Origin: Rhodocyclales bacterium
GTDB lineage: Bacteria > Pseudomonadota > Gammaproteobacteria > Burkholderiales > Rhodocyclaceae
Assembly: GCA_028292505.1 (NCBI GenBank)
Contig: JAQGMF010000015.1
Coordinates: forward strand, 1 to 64,000
Direction: 5' to 3'
DNA length: 64,000 bases
Part shown: piece by piece, positions 9,977 to 18,740 of the stretch
How the letters are laid out: each line of letters starts with the position of its first letter
Position numbering within the stretch: position 1 is the stretch's first letter
The notes under the pieces: generated by a model
Seen by the model: the letters and a program-made list of their open reading frames with translations, nothing else
The model's database searches: none
Told to the model about the DNA's origin: nothing
Position numbers and translations under genes: made by a program

Positions 9977-11176
9977 ATGGCAGCATTCTCCTATCAGGCA
10001 CTCGATACGCAAGGCAGCGAAACGAGCGGCACACTCGAAGCCGATAACTCGCGCCATGCACGCAGCATATTGCGCGAACGCGGCCTGTATCCGACCAGCA
10101 TTACGACGCTTGCGGAGAATCGCCAGGGGCAACAGCGCCTGCGCATCGGCACGACCGAACTGTGCCTGCTGACGCGCCAGCTCTCGGCCTTGTTATCCGC
10201 CAAGCTGACGGTCGAACAAGCGCTGCAGGCTGTCTCCGAGCAAACCGACAAGCCAACCGCACGCGCCTTGCTTGCTGCCGTGCGCAGCGAGGTGATGTCG
10301 GGCTATTCGCTACGCGCCGCGCTGGACCGCTTCGACAACGCCTTCCCGACGATCTATCGCGCTTCCGTCTCGGCCGGCGAGAAATCCGGGCAACTGCCCT
10401 TCGTCATGGAAATGCTGGCTGACTATCTCGAACAACAAGATGCGCTACGCCGCAAGATGCTGCAGGCGCTGCTCTACCCGGCCATCGTCACCACCGTGGC
10501 GATGCTGGTTATCATTGGTCTGATGACCTACGTGGTGCCGCGTGTGGCCGAAGTCTTCGTGCAATCGCACCAGGTCCTGCCGCTGCTCACGCGTGCGCTG
10601 ATCGCCAGCAGCAACTTCCTGCGCAGTTGGGGACCATGGTTGCTGCTGCTGATCATCACAGCGATTTTCGCTTTCCGTCAGGCGCTGCGCGACGATGCTT
10701 TGCGACGTCGCTGGCATTTGTGGTTGCTCAGCCTGCCGTTACTCGGACGTCATTTGCGCACGCTCGACACGGCACGCTTCGCCAGCACCCTGGCCATCCT
10801 CGTCAGTGCCGGCGTGCCCTTGCTGGCGGGCCTCGATGCAGGCCGTCAGGTCATGAAAAGTCTGCCGCTCAAGGATGCCGTCGCCACCGCCGCCGACCGC
10901 GTGCGCGAAGGCGCATCGCTCTCCGCGGCGATGCGCCAGACGCGCAGCTTTCCCCCTTTGCTGATTCACATGCTGGCCAGCGGCGAAGCCACGGGCGAGC
11001 TGTCCGCCATGCTGGCACGTTGCGCCAAATTGCAACAAGCCGAAGTGGAAAATCGCAGCCTGACACTCACCACCCTGCTCGAACCCATGTTGCTGCTATG
11101 CATGGGCGGCGCGGTGCTATTGATCGTGCTGGCCGTGATGCAACCCATCATCGAACTCAATGCGCTGGTGAAGTGA
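9977..11176 (+). CDS. gspF: Type II secretion inner-membrane platform protein GspF
   Basis: 399 residues, with two cytoplasmic T2SSF domains separated by membrane segments (about 161-188 and 216-235) and a C-terminal membrane helix (about 370-395). The start MAAFSYQALDTQGSETSGTL is the conserved GspF N-terminus; a longer in-frame ORF from 9884 overlaps gspE and is not needed. EKSGQLPFVMEMLADYLEQQ and SGEATGELSAMLARCAKLQQ are the paired family motifs. Located between gspE and gspG as usual. Confidence 0.95.
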   Translation: MAAFSYQALDTQGSETSGTLEADNSRHARSILRERGLYPTSITTLAENRQGQQRLRIGTTELCLLTRQLSALLSAKLTVEQALQAVSEQTDKPTARALLAAVRSEVMSGYSLRAALDRFDNAFPTIYRASVSAGEKSGQLPFVMEMLADYLEQQDALRRKMLQALLYPAIVTTVAMLVIIGLMTYVVPRVAEVFVQSHQVLPLLTRALIASSNFLRSWGPWLLLLIITAIFAFRQALRDDALRRRWHLWLLSLPLLGRHLRTLDTARFASTLAILVSAGVPLLAGLDAGRQVMKSLPLKDAVATAADRVREGASLSAAMRQTRSFPPLLIHMLASGEATGELSAMLARCAKLQQAEVENRSLTLTTLLEPMLLLCMGGAVLLIVLAVMQPIIELNALVK

Positions 11177-11209
11177 CAAAACTTCCACAGCGTTTTCCCG
11201 GAGATTTTC

Positions 11210-11641
11210 ATGCATAGCCCCGAATCGAAACAACGCGGCTTCACCCTGATCGAAATCATGATCGTCATCGTCATCATGGGCATCCTGGCCGCGCTGATCG
11301 TGCCGAAGATCATGGACAAGCCGGACGAGGCACGCGTCGCCGCCGCACGTCAGGACATCGCCACGATCATGACCGCGCTGCGTCTCTACAAACTCGACAA
11401 CCGCGTCTATCCAAGCAGCGAGCAAGGTCTCGACGCGCTGGTCAAACCCCCCAGCATCGCCCCACTTGCGCCCAACTGGAAGAAAGGCGGCTACCTGGAG
11501 AAGCTGCCCAAGGATCCGTGGGGCCAGGACCTTCAATATCTGCAACCGGGCCTGCATGGCGACGTCGACGTCTGGAGTCTGGGCGCCGATCATGAACCGG
11601 GCGGTGAAGGCAGCAATGCCGACATCGGCTCGTGGATGTAA
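11210..11641 (+). CDS. gspG: Major pseudopilin GspG
   Basis: Main subunit of the T2SS pseudopilus. 143 residues with a class III leader: cleavage after Gly10 of KQRG, mature start FTLIEIMIVIVIMGILAALI with Glu at +5. The C-terminal part contains LRLYKLDNRVYPSSEQGLDA, then WGQDLQYLQPG and VWSLGADHEPGGEGSNADIG, where the calcium-binding loop of GspG lies. Processing needs a prepilin peptidase encoded elsewhere. Confidence 0.96.
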   Translation: MHSPESKQRGFTLIEIMIVIVIMGILAALIVPKIMDKPDEARVAAARQDIATIMTALRLYKLDNRVYPSSEQGLDALVKPPSIAPLAPNWKKGGYLEKLPKDPWGQDLQYLQPGLHGDVDVWSLGADHEPGGEGSNADIGSWM

Positions 11642-11653
11642 AGCCGAGCTGGC

Positions 11654-12199
11654 GTGCAATACGCTCCTGTCATATACGGCCCTCGCGCTGCCAGGCGCGC
11701 GCGAAGCCCCGGCTTCACGCTGATTGAAGTACTGGTGGTGATGCTGATCGTCGGCATCACCATCGGCGCGGTGAGCGTAAACTTCGGCCTGCTGGACCGG
11801 CGCAATACGGCCGATGAAGTCGAACGTCTGCGCCGCGTACTAGAATTTGCCGCCGAGCGCGCCGCCGTGCACGGCAGCCCGATCCAGGTGGAATTTCTGC
11901 CCGGCAGCTACCGCTTCAGTCAGCTCGATACCGCCGGCAAATGGCAACTACTATTCGAGCCGCGCGAACTGGCCGAACACGACTGGCGTGCCGGTCTGGC
12001 GCCGCAAGCCCTGAGCATAGCCGGACATGCCACCGAGCCCGGCAATCCGCATATCGTTTTCAGCGCCGAAGCGCCGCCATTCGAACTGCATATCGCGACA
12101 CCAGATGGTGCGCACTTGCTGAGCGGACGCTCGACCGGCGAAGTGGATATCGATGCCGCCGATAATATCGGCGCGGCAGCGCAGGGAGCGAAGTCATGA
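11654..12199 (+). CDS. gspH: Minor pseudopilin GspH
   Basis: 181 residues with a GTG start. The prepilin leader has a 20-residue basic prefix ending SPG, followed by FTLIEVLVVMLIVGITIGAV with Glu at +5. The body is divergent as in other GspH proteins (AERAAVHGSPIQVEFLPGSY). Position between gspG and gspI supports the call. Its stop overlaps the gspI ATG by 4 nt. Confidence 0.88.
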   Translation: MQYAPVIYGPRAARRARSPGFTLIEVLVVMLIVGITIGAVSVNFGLLDRRNTADEVERLRRVLEFAAERAAVHGSPIQVEFLPGSYRFSQLDTAGKWQLLFEPRELAEHDWRAGLAPQALSIAGHATEPGNPHIVFSAEAPPFELHIATPDGAHLLSGRSTGEVDIDAADNIGAAAQGAKS

Positions 12200-12567
12200 A
12201 GCGTCGCCAGCACGCCTTCACCCTGCTGGAAGTATTGATTGCGCTTGCCATGTTGGCCATCGTGCTCACTGCCGCTTTTCGCGGCATCAATCTCGTTGCA
12301 CTGCGCACCGCGGAGCTGAGTGAGCGCTACATCGCCGAGTGGATTGCACAGGACCGCCTGGCAGAGCTGCGCATGCAGAATTCGCGAGGACAGTTTCCCG
12401 ACGTCGGTGGCACGGACGGCGATATCGAACAAGGCGGCCGACGCTTTCACTGGCACATCGATGTTCGCGCGCTCGACCTGCCCTTGTTCAGGCGCATCGA
12501 CGTCAAGGTCTCCAATAATGACGGCGTCGTACTCGCGCGTCTGATCGGCATCGCGTCGCGATCATGA
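12196..12567 (+). CDS. gspI: Minor pseudopilin GspI
   Basis: 123 residues, part of the GspIJK tip complex. The leader MKRRQHA precedes FTLLEVLIALAMLAIVLTAA; the residue before the cleavage site is Ala, not the usual Gly. The body shows RTAELSERYIAEWIAQDRLA, then ELRMQ, characteristic of GspI. Start and stop both overlap neighbouring genes by 4 nt (ATGA), indicating tight coupling. Confidence 0.92.
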   Translation: MKRRQHAFTLLEVLIALAMLAIVLTAAFRGINLVALRTAELSERYIAEWIAQDRLAELRMQNSRGQFPDVGGTDGDIEQGGRRFHWHIDVRALDLPLFRRIDVKVSNNDGVVLARLIGIASRS

Positions 12568-13169
12568 TGCGCATGAGACACACACCTTCGTCCGGATTGA
12601 CCCTCATCGAACTGCTGGTGGCGTTGGTCGTCATGGCGGTGCTCGGCATCATGTCGTGGCGCGGCATCGACAGTGCGCTGAACAGTCGCGAGCACATCGT
12701 TGCAGTCAGCCAGCGCTGGCAGAAACTCTCGCGCGGGTTTTCGCTGATCGAACACAATTTTCTGCAGATTGCCGAGCGCGACGTGTCGACCTCGACACCC
12801 GCTCTCGCAAGCAATGGCCTGCCCGGTTTTCAGCTGCAGAAATTACCCGACGGCCAGCAACGCCTGATCTATTGGCGCATGGATTCTGTACAAGGCGCGC
12901 GCCTCGCCGGCTTCCGGCTCGACGGTGACAAGCTCATGTTGCTGCGCTGGACGCACAACATGCCGGTCCCTGCAGCGCAAGACAATATCAGCGCCGAAAA
13001 GCTCATCGAAGGCGTGCGCAACGTGCACTGGGAAGCAATGGCATCGAACGGACAATGGACAGACAGCTGGCCGCCGCAAGCTCAAGCCGGCGGACTGCCG
13101 ATTGGCTTGCGCCTCGACATGGATATCGACGATGTCGGTCATATACAACGTCTCTTTGCCCTGCGCTGA
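12564..13169 (+). CDS. gspJ: Minor pseudopilin GspJ
   Basis: 201 residues. The prepilin leader ends at SSG, followed by LTLIELLVALVVMAVLGIMS with Leu instead of Phe at +1 and Glu at +5. The following WRGIDSALNSREHIV, FSLIEHNFLQIAERDV and LIYWRMD blocks match the GspJ family. GspJ forms the pseudopilus tip with GspI and GspK. ATGATG gives two possible starts two codons apart. Confidence 0.9.
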   Translation: MMRMRHTPSSGLTLIELLVALVVMAVLGIMSWRGIDSALNSREHIVAVSQRWQKLSRGFSLIEHNFLQIAERDVSTSTPALASNGLPGFQLQKLPDGQQRLIYWRMDSVQGARLAGFRLDGDKLMLLRWTHNMPVPAAQDNISAEKLIEGVRNVHWEAMASNGQWTDSWPPQAQAGGLPIGLRLDMDIDDVGHIQRLFALR

Positions 13170-13182
13170 GCGCCCCCGAACA

Positions 13183-14175
13183 ATGCGAAACGCATATTCT
13201 CGACAACGCGGCGCCGCTATTCTCATGGCAATCTTTGCCGTGGCACTGATCGCCACCATCGCCAGCGCCATTGTGGCCGAGCATGGCGCTGCGATCGGAC
13301 AGTTGAGCGGACGCGCCGATCAGGCGCAAGCACGCTGGCTGGCGCGCGGAGCCGTCGACTGGGCACGCAACGTCCTGCAGTTCGACAAGATTCGCGGCAA
13401 CGCATTGCCGACCGGCAACGTCGATCATCTGGGCGAGGAGTGGGCCATCACCGTGCCGCCGATGCCCATCGACGAGGGCCAACTCAGTGGCAAGATACAA
13501 GAGCTATCGAGCCGCTTCAACCTCAACAATCTGGTCAGCCAGGGCACCGTCGATCCGACGCAGCAGGCGATTTTCCTGCGCTTGCTGGCCAATCTCGATA
13601 TCCCTGCCGCTCAGGCAAATGCGCTGTGCGACGCCATCATCGACTGGATCGACCCCGACGAAAAACCTCGCCCGAACGGTGCCGAAACAGACTGGTACAG
13701 CTCGCACCAGCAAACCATCCTGCCGCCGCAGGCGCCGCTGCTTTCCGTCGACGAGCTGCTGGCGGTGCGCGGCTTCACGCCGGCATTGCTCGATCGCCTG
13801 CGTCCGAATGTCAGCGCGCTGCCGCAGAATGCCGATGGCATCAACGTGAACATTGCCCCCGCCGTGGTGTTGTCTGCATACATCGACGGACTGCCCCTGG
13901 CGGAAGCGAGCAATCTAACGCGTGCGCGTGATCAGGCACTGTCGCGCCATCAAATCCCCTATGCCAGCGTGCAGGATTTCATCGACAGTCTGTCCGCGGT
14001 GCCGAAACTCTATGCCCAGCAGCACAAGAATCTCCTGGACGTTCAAAGCTACTATTTCCAGGTGACCGGCGGAGCGCATTGGGGCGACGCCACGACGCAC
14101 ATGGAAGTGCTATTACATCGGGATCAGTCCCAAAGTACGGCCCGGCCCGATATCATCCGCGAAACCATCCTGTGA
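13183..14175 (+). CDS. gspK: Minor pseudopilin GspK
   Basis: Large tip pseudopilin of 330 residues. The leader MRNAYSRQRG is followed by AAILMAIFAVALIATIASAI, which lacks Glu at +5, as is normal for GspK. DAIIDWIDPDEKPRPNGAET and the SVDELLAVRGFTPALLDRLR helix-hairpin region are family features. The in-frame ORF extends upstream to 12925 inside gspJ; the internal ATG at 13183 is chosen because it starts at the leader. Confidence 0.93.
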   Translation: MRNAYSRQRGAAILMAIFAVALIATIASAIVAEHGAAIGQLSGRADQAQARWLARGAVDWARNVLQFDKIRGNALPTGNVDHLGEEWAITVPPMPIDEGQLSGKIQELSSRFNLNNLVSQGTVDPTQQAIFLRLLANLDIPAAQANALCDAIIDWIDPDEKPRPNGAETDWYSSHQQTILPPQAPLLSVDELLAVRGFTPALLDRLRPNVSALPQNADGINVNIAPAVVLSAYIDGLPLAEASNLTRARDQALSRHQIPYASVQDFIDSLSAVPKLYAQQHKNLLDVQSYYFQVTGGAHWGDATTHMEVLLHRDQSQSTARPDIIRETIL

Positions 14176-14200
14176 GTTCGCTCCACGTTTGTAATCATCC

Positions 14201-15379
14201 ATGACGACTCTGCGCATACTCGTTTCCGATAGCTGGCCCGACGAGCCCGAAGCCCGATGGGTGGTGCTCGACCATGACAAAGTCATCGCTTCGGGTCAGG
14301 CGGCGCCAGCGAACTGGCCACGCACCACACGCACCGAAGCGGTTCTGAGTGGTGCACAGGTGGGTTGGGCGCAAGCGCGTCTGCCGCAGGCGAAGGCTCG
14401 CGAGCAGTTGCGCGCCCTGCCCTTCGCCATGGAAGAGCAATTGCTGCGCGAACCGGACAGCCAGCATTTCACACCGGCATTTCGCGATGGCGAAACCTGG
14501 TCGGTACTGGTCATCGCCCGCGAACGCCTCAGGCGCCTGACGGCACAATTCGCAGCGCTAGGCCGGCCGCTGGACGCCGCCTGGTCAGCGCTTGCCTGCC
14601 TGCCCGAAGCTGCGGACGGCTGGACCCTGGCCATCGACGGCACACACTGGCTGCTGCGTCTCTCGGCAACGCGCGCGCTGATCGACGACGCACCAGCGAC
14701 CGGCCCGGAGGCCTTGCCGCCCATCGTCGCCATGCAGCTGATGCAGGCGCACGCGCAAGGTAGCTTGCCGGCGCGCATCGTCACGCTGGGTGCGAGCAGC
14801 AAGATTGCAGATGCACTCGCGGCACATCATGTCGAAGTCATACAGGAAAAATCCTGGCAGTGGCATGTCGTGCCGGAGGACGCCACCAATCTGCTGCACG
14901 ACGAGTTCCAGCCTGCCCATGCGCGCGGCCGCCTGTTGCGCGCCTTGCGTCCGGCACTTGTCCTCATCGCCGTGGCCTTCTTCGGCCACTTGTTGCTCGG
15001 CATCGGCAGCGCGCTGCTGCGCCAGCACGATCTCAAGGAAATCAATGCGCGCATGACGCAACTGGCACGCACACAATTGCCGGGCCGTGCCCTGCAGGAC
15101 CCGGCACTGCAGTTGCATCGCGAACTGCAGACACAACGCCAACGTCATAGTCTGCTTGCCGACGACGACGCCCTGGCACTTCTCGCCGATGTCGCCGTGG
15201 CGCTCGGCGGCGATTCGACCGCTGCGCTGCAATCCATTCATTACGAAGGCGGCACCCTACTCCTCACGCTGGCCAAGCCACTCGATCTGGTCGCCTTGCA
15301 GAGTCGCCTCGAAGCACGCGGCATACGCAGCGCTTCGCGTGGTGGCAGCACGCTGGCCTTGCAAAGGAGCGCACTTTGA
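14201..15379 (+). CDS. gspL: Type II secretion platform protein GspL
   Basis: 392 residues. A cytoplasmic actin-like domain that binds GspE (about 1-245), one membrane segment (about 249-272, containing PALVLIAVAFFGHLLLGIG) and a periplasmic ferredoxin-like domain (about 290-390). PFAMEEQLLREPDSQHF is typical of the cytoplasmic part. Overlaps the gspM start by 4 nt. Confidence 0.88.
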   Translation: MTTLRILVSDSWPDEPEARWVVLDHDKVIASGQAAPANWPRTTRTEAVLSGAQVGWAQARLPQAKAREQLRALPFAMEEQLLREPDSQHFTPAFRDGETWSVLVIARERLRRLTAQFAALGRPLDAAWSALACLPEAADGWTLAIDGTHWLLRLSATRALIDDAPATGPEALPPIVAMQLMQAHAQGSLPARIVTLGASSKIADALAAHHVEVIQEKSWQWHVVPEDATNLLHDEFQPAHARGRLLRALRPALVLIAVAFFGHLLLGIGSALLRQHDLKEINARMTQLARTQLPGRALQDPALQLHRELQTQRQRHSLLADDDALALLADVAVALGGDSTAALQSIHYEGGTLLLTLAKPLDLVALQSRLEARGIRSASRGGSTLALQRSAL

Positions 15380-15879
15380 ACGCCTCGGACATGCCGACTC
15401 TGACGCGCCTGCGCATGCAGGCTCGCGAAGCACTGACGCGCCTCAATGCGCGCGAGCGCTGGATGCTCCTCGTCGGCACTGCGCTGATCGTGCTGACGCT
15501 GGTGTGGCTGCTCTATGCGTGGCAAGCTGCAACGCATCGTCAGCTCGATGCGGCAATACCACGTGCCGCCGCGCAACTGGCGCGTATGCAATCGGAATCG
15601 GCCGAGCTGGCGCGCCTGCGCGGCCTGCCGCCACCCGCTGCGGCAAACCTCGCGCAACTCGTCGGCACGCTGCAAGGTTCAGCCGCCGCGCGCGGCTTGG
15701 CACTGAGTGTGCGCAACGATGGCAACCAACTCATCGTCAGCGGCAAGGGCATCAACTTCGATAGCTGGGTGCAGTGGCTGGCGGAAACACAGCGCGACTC
15801 CGCCATGCGTTTGACATATCTCGATGTCGCCCAGACGCCGGGAGGTCCGCAACTCGAAGCACGACTCGCGCCACTTTGA
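15376..15879 (+). CDS. gspM: Type II secretion protein GspM
   Basis: 167 residues: short cytoplasmic N-terminus with the NARERWMLLVGTALIVLTLV membrane segment (about 25-50), then a coiled-coil and ferredoxin-like periplasmic domain. It starts at a TTG overlapping the gspL stop; the first ATG is five codons later (15391). GspM partners GspL in the inner-membrane platform. Sequence is divergent, as usual for the family, so order in the operon carries much of the evidence. Confidence 0.85.
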   Translation: MNASDMPTLTRLRMQAREALTRLNARERWMLLVGTALIVLTLVWLLYAWQAATHRQLDAAIPRAAAQLARMQSESAELARLRGLPPPAAANLAQLVGTLQGSAAARGLALSVRNDGNQLIVSGKGINFDSWVQWLAETQRDSAMRLTYLDVAQTPGGPQLEARLAPL

Positions 15880-15905
15880 CGAACGGACTCCGAGCCCAAC
15901 CCGCC

Positions 15906-16676
15906 ATGTGGCGCAATGTACTGCTCTTCTGCGCGCTGCTGATTGCCTCGCTGCTGATCCAGGCACCGGCTACGATCTGGGATAGTTGGCTGCAGCAGGC
16001 CAGTAGCGGACGCCTGGCCTTGCTCGACGCGCAAGGCAGCGTCTGGCATGGTCATGCACGCCTGTCGGTACGCGATGCCACCAATGGCGAGCGTCAGGCC
16101 CTGACGCCGGTGAGCTGGCAGTGGCGCGTGACGGACCTGCTACGCGGACGCATCGGCTGGTCCTTCTCCGTCGCCGGTTTGCCGCCTTTCACGCTGGCCG
16201 CGTCGCCGACCGGCCTGTCGGCTGACAATGTCGCCATACAGTTACCGGTGCGCGAAGTGCTCGACCAGATTCCCAATACCGTCGCGCGAATGGGCTGGCA
16301 TGGCGACTTCAGCCTCAACGCGGATCGCTGGCAATGCAACTGGCGGAAAATATGCCAAGGGCATGCCGAGATTTTCTGGCGCGGCGCGGCGTCCGATCTC
16401 TTTCCTGGCCGCCCCTTCGGCAACTATCGGCTCCTCGTCGAGAGCCAGCCGGACAACACCAGCCTGAAGCTCGATACCTTGTCAGGCGAGGTGCGTCTCA
16501 ACGCCAACGGCCAGATTTCGTCACAGGGGATACAACTGCAAGGCTCGGTCGAAGGAGACCCGGCCTTCGTCGGCCGACTGCCCGATATCGCCAACCGCTG
16601 GGTGCAACGTACCGGCGAGCCGGGGCGTATATTGTTCAATTTCGTATCCAACTTCGACAGCGTCGCGAACAGATAG
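15906..16676 (+). CDS. gspN: Type II secretion protein GspN
   Basis: 256 residues with an N-terminal membrane anchor ([20 protein letters not shown]) and a beta-rich periplasmic body. [17 protein letters not shown], then [19 protein letters not shown], is the GspN pattern. GspN is an accessory component often present in betaproteobacteria and xanthomonads. ATG at 15906 is chosen over an upstream in-frame extension overlapping gspM. Last gene of the gsp run; neither gspO nor gspS follows. Confidence 0.87.
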   Translation: MWRNVLLFCALLIASLLIQAPATIWDSWLQQASSGRLALLDAQGSVWHGHARLSVRDATNGERQALTPVSWQWRVTDLLRGRIGWSFSVAGLPPFTLAASPTGLSADNVAIQLPVREVLDQIPNTVARMGWHGDFSLNADRWQCNWRKICQGHAEIFWRGAASDLFPGRPFGNYRLLVESQPDNTSLKLDTLSGEVRLNANGQISSQGIQLQGSVEGDPAFVGRLPDIANRWVQRTGEPGRILFNFVSNFDSVANR

Positions 16677-16704
16677 CCGCGCTCATATCAGCAGGAGACC
16701 CCCC

Positions 16705-17541
16705 ATGCAAACCCGCCAAGCCGTCAACGCTGCCTACACAAAAACCCTCGATACCGAAGGCCTGCGCAAGGAATTTCTCGTCGAGGAGATTTTCATCGCC
16801 GATCAATTGAGCATGACCTACAGCCATGTCGATCGCATCGTCTTCGGCGGCATCATGCCAGTGAGCAGCACCATTGCCTTGCCCGACGATCTCGGCAAGA
16901 CCTTCGGCACCGCGTATTTTCTCGAACGCCGCGAGCTGGGTCTGATCAACATCGGCGGCGACGGCATTGTCGAGATCGATGGTACGTTGCACGCCGTCGG
17001 CAATCAGGAAGCGTTGTACATCGGGCGCGGTGCGAAGAGCGTCAGCTTCAAGAGCGAGAACCGCAGCGCGCCCGCCAAGTTCTACTACAACAGCTGTCCG
17101 GCGCACGTCGCTTATCCGACGCGCAAGATCACCCTCGACGAAGCCTCGCCACAAACCATCGGCGAGGCACGTACCAGCAACCGTCGCACCATCTACAAGT
17201 ACATCGTGCCGGGCGTCGTCGACTCCTGCCAGCTGGTAATGGGCCTGACCAAGCTCGACGAAGGCAGCCTGTGGAACACCATGCCATGCCATACGCATGA
17301 ACGCCGCATGGAAGTCTATTTCTATTTCGGCATGAACCCGGACGGCGTCGTCTTCCACATGTGCGGCGAGCCGGCCGAAACGCGTCACATCGTCATGCGT
17401 AACGAGCAGGCCGTAATCAGCCCGAGTTGGTCGATCCACTCGGGCGTCGGCACGCAGGCCTACACCTTCATCTGGGGCATGTGCGGCGAGAACCAGACCT
17501 TCCCGGACATGGACCATGTCGCGATGACGGCGTTGCGCTAG
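16705..17541 (+). CDS. kduI: 5-dehydro-4-deoxy-D-glucuronate isomerase (KduI)
   Basis: Isomerises 5-keto-4-deoxyuronate to 2,5-diketo-3-deoxygluconate in pectin and uronate breakdown. 278 residues, the normal length. The zinc site is visible: [16 protein letters not shown] supplies two His and one Glu, and the later [19 protein letters not shown] segment supplies the distal His. A good AGGAG precedes the ATG. KduD and pectin lyases are not adjacent, so its substrate source is unknown. It follows gspN by 28 nt and might be co-transcribed with the T2SS. Confidence 0.94.
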   Translation: MQTRQAVNAAYTKTLDTEGLRKEFLVEEIFIADQLSMTYSHVDRIVFGGIMPVSSTIALPDDLGKTFGTAYFLERRELGLINIGGDGIVEIDGTLHAVGNQEALYIGRGAKSVSFKSENRSAPAKFYYNSCPAHVAYPTRKITLDEASPQTIGEARTSNRRTIYKYIVPGVVDSCQLVMGLTKLDEGSLWNTMPCHTHERRMEVYFYFGMNPDGVVFHMCGEPAETRHIVMRNEQAVISPSWSIHSGVGTQAYTFIWGMCGENQTFPDMDHVAMTALR

Positions 17542-17568
17542 TGTGGTGTTTGCAAATTACCAGCGCTC

Positions 17569-17612
17569 CGTCATTCCCGCGAAGGCGGGAATGACGACGT
17601 AATCACGTCGTC
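17569..17612. repeat. REP-like palindrome (CCCGC type) plus adjacent hairpin
   Basis: CGTCATTCCCGC, GAAG, GCGGGAATGACG at 17569-17596 is a 12-bp perfect stem, a single symmetric copy of the palindrome family seen repeatedly in the window. Immediately overlapping, GACGACGT, AATC, ACGTCGTC (17593-17612) forms a second stem. Located after kduI; neither has a U tract. Confidence 0.75.
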
Positions 17613-17651
17613 TCGGAATTTCACAAGCACACCACTAGGGGCTAAACCGGC

Positions 17652-17679
17652 TTGCATCGGCGGCCAAGATGGTTATACT
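17652..17679 (+). promoter_or_regulatory. Candidate promoter of the nucleotidyltransferase gene
   Basis: TTGCAT (17652-17657), 16 nt, TATACT (17674-17679). The -10 lies inside the left arm of the palindrome at 17672-17705. Predicted transcription would begin near 17686, giving a leader of about 23 nt with no Shine-Dalgarno before the ATG at 17709. Confidence 0.5.
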
Positions 17680-17705
17680 GAATTTAACAGTTAATTCAGT
17701 ATAAC
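17672..17705. promoter_or_regulatory. 34-bp palindrome over -10 and leader (candidate operator)
   Basis: Arms GTTATACTGAAT (17672-17683) and ATTCAGTATAAC (17694-17705) are perfectly complementary, and the centre TTAACAGTTA continues the symmetry with one extra T. The element ends 3 nt before the start codon. It covers the putative -10 and start site, so a bound dimer would block transcription. Confidence 0.6.
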
Positions 17706-17708
17706 TTC

Positions 17709-18740
17709 ATGACTCTTTACACCGAACTCTCCGCCAGCGCCCAAGCCGCTTACGCACAGGTCTTCGACAGCGCCCTGGCGCTCGAACACCAGCGCTCGCT
17801 CGCTGGACTGCAGGGCAGCTTCGCCTCCAAGCTCGTTAAGGGAAGGAAGTATTGGTACTTCCAGTTCACCGGCACCGATCTCCGCTCGAACCAGATTTAC
17901 GTGGGTGCAGACTCCGAGACGCTGCGCGCGCTCATTGCCGAGCACGAAGCAGGCAAGACGGGCAACCCGAGCGCGCTAGCGCCGCTGGTGCGCTCGGCGA
18001 TTGCACTCGGCAATGCATCTGTCATTCCGCGCCACTACCGCGTACTGCGGCGCCTGGCAGATTTCGGTTTCTTCGCTGCAGGTGGCCTTCTCGTCGGAAC
18101 CCACGCTTTTCTCGCCTACGGCAATATGCTCGGCGTCTCCTGGGGAGATTCGACACGCACGCAGGACATCGATTTCGCGCATGCAGGCAAGAAGGTTTCC
18201 CTCGCATTGCCTTCCAACTTGCAGGTAAATACGCATGACGCCATCGAATCGCTCAAGATGGGATTTCTTCCCGCGCAGGGGCTGGCCTCGTACGTCAACC
18301 CGAAGGAGCCGGACTTCCGCATCGATTTCCTGACCACGCTGCACCGTGGCGGCGACGCGCCCTTCGAGCATCCGCAGCTCAAGGTCAGTTTGCAGCCGCT
18401 GCGCTTCATGGAATTTTCGCTGGAACAGACCGAGCAAGCGGCATTGTTTGCGAACGAAGGAGCTGTCGTCGTCAATCTTCCCAGCCCCGTGCGTTACGCG
18501 CTACACAAGATTCTCGTAGCGGGCGAGCGCAGCGGTAGCTTTGCAACCAAGTCATCGAAGGATCTACAACAATCGTCAGCCTTGCTTACGGCGCTGAGAG
18601 AACAACGTCCGCACGAAGTGAAAGAGGCTTGGCAGGATTTGCTATCGCGCGGCGCCGGTTGGCGCTCACGCGCACAGGAAGGCATCGCGCGTCTGAAACG
18701 TCAGTCACCTGACATAGTCGAGTGGCTGCTGAACGGCTGA
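17709..18740 (+). CDS. GSU2403-family nucleotidyltransferase-fold protein
   Basis: 343 residues. The centre (about 118-165) has LLVGTHAFLAYGNMLG, then TQDIDFAHAG, a GTHA/DxD arrangement typical of the nucleotidyltransferase-fold family named after GSU2403 (NTP_transf_8). The family is related to the nucleotidyltransferases found in toxin-antitoxin and abortive-infection modules, but its biochemical role is not established. There is no obvious antitoxin partner beside it. Expression is probably governed by the palindrome just upstream. The last 36 bp overlap the convergent DUF72 gene. Confidence 0.8.
   Translation: MTLYTELSASAQAAYAQVFDSALALEHQRSLAGLQGSFASKLVKGRKYWYFQFTGTDLRSNQIYVGADSETLRALIAEHEAGKTGNPSALAPLVRSAIALGNASVIPRHYRVLRRLADFGFFAAGGLLVGTHAFLAYGNMLGVSWGDSTRTQDIDFAHAGKKVSLALPSNLQVNTHDAIESLKMGFLPAQGLASYVNPKEPDFRIDFLTTLHRGGDAPFEHPQLKVSLQPLRFMEFSLEQTEQAALFANEGAVVVNLPSPVRYALHKILVAGERSGSFATKSSKDLQQSSALLTALREQRPHEVKEAWQDLLSRGAGWRSRAQEGIARLKRQSPDIVEWLLNG

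Noticed and set aside
17709-18740. Toxin-antitoxin or abortive-infection module centred on the nucleotidyltransferase
   Set aside because: Only one gene is present; no small antitoxin or AbiEi-like partner is encoded next to it, and the neighbour is a convergent DUF72 gene. The palindrome alone does not establish a module.
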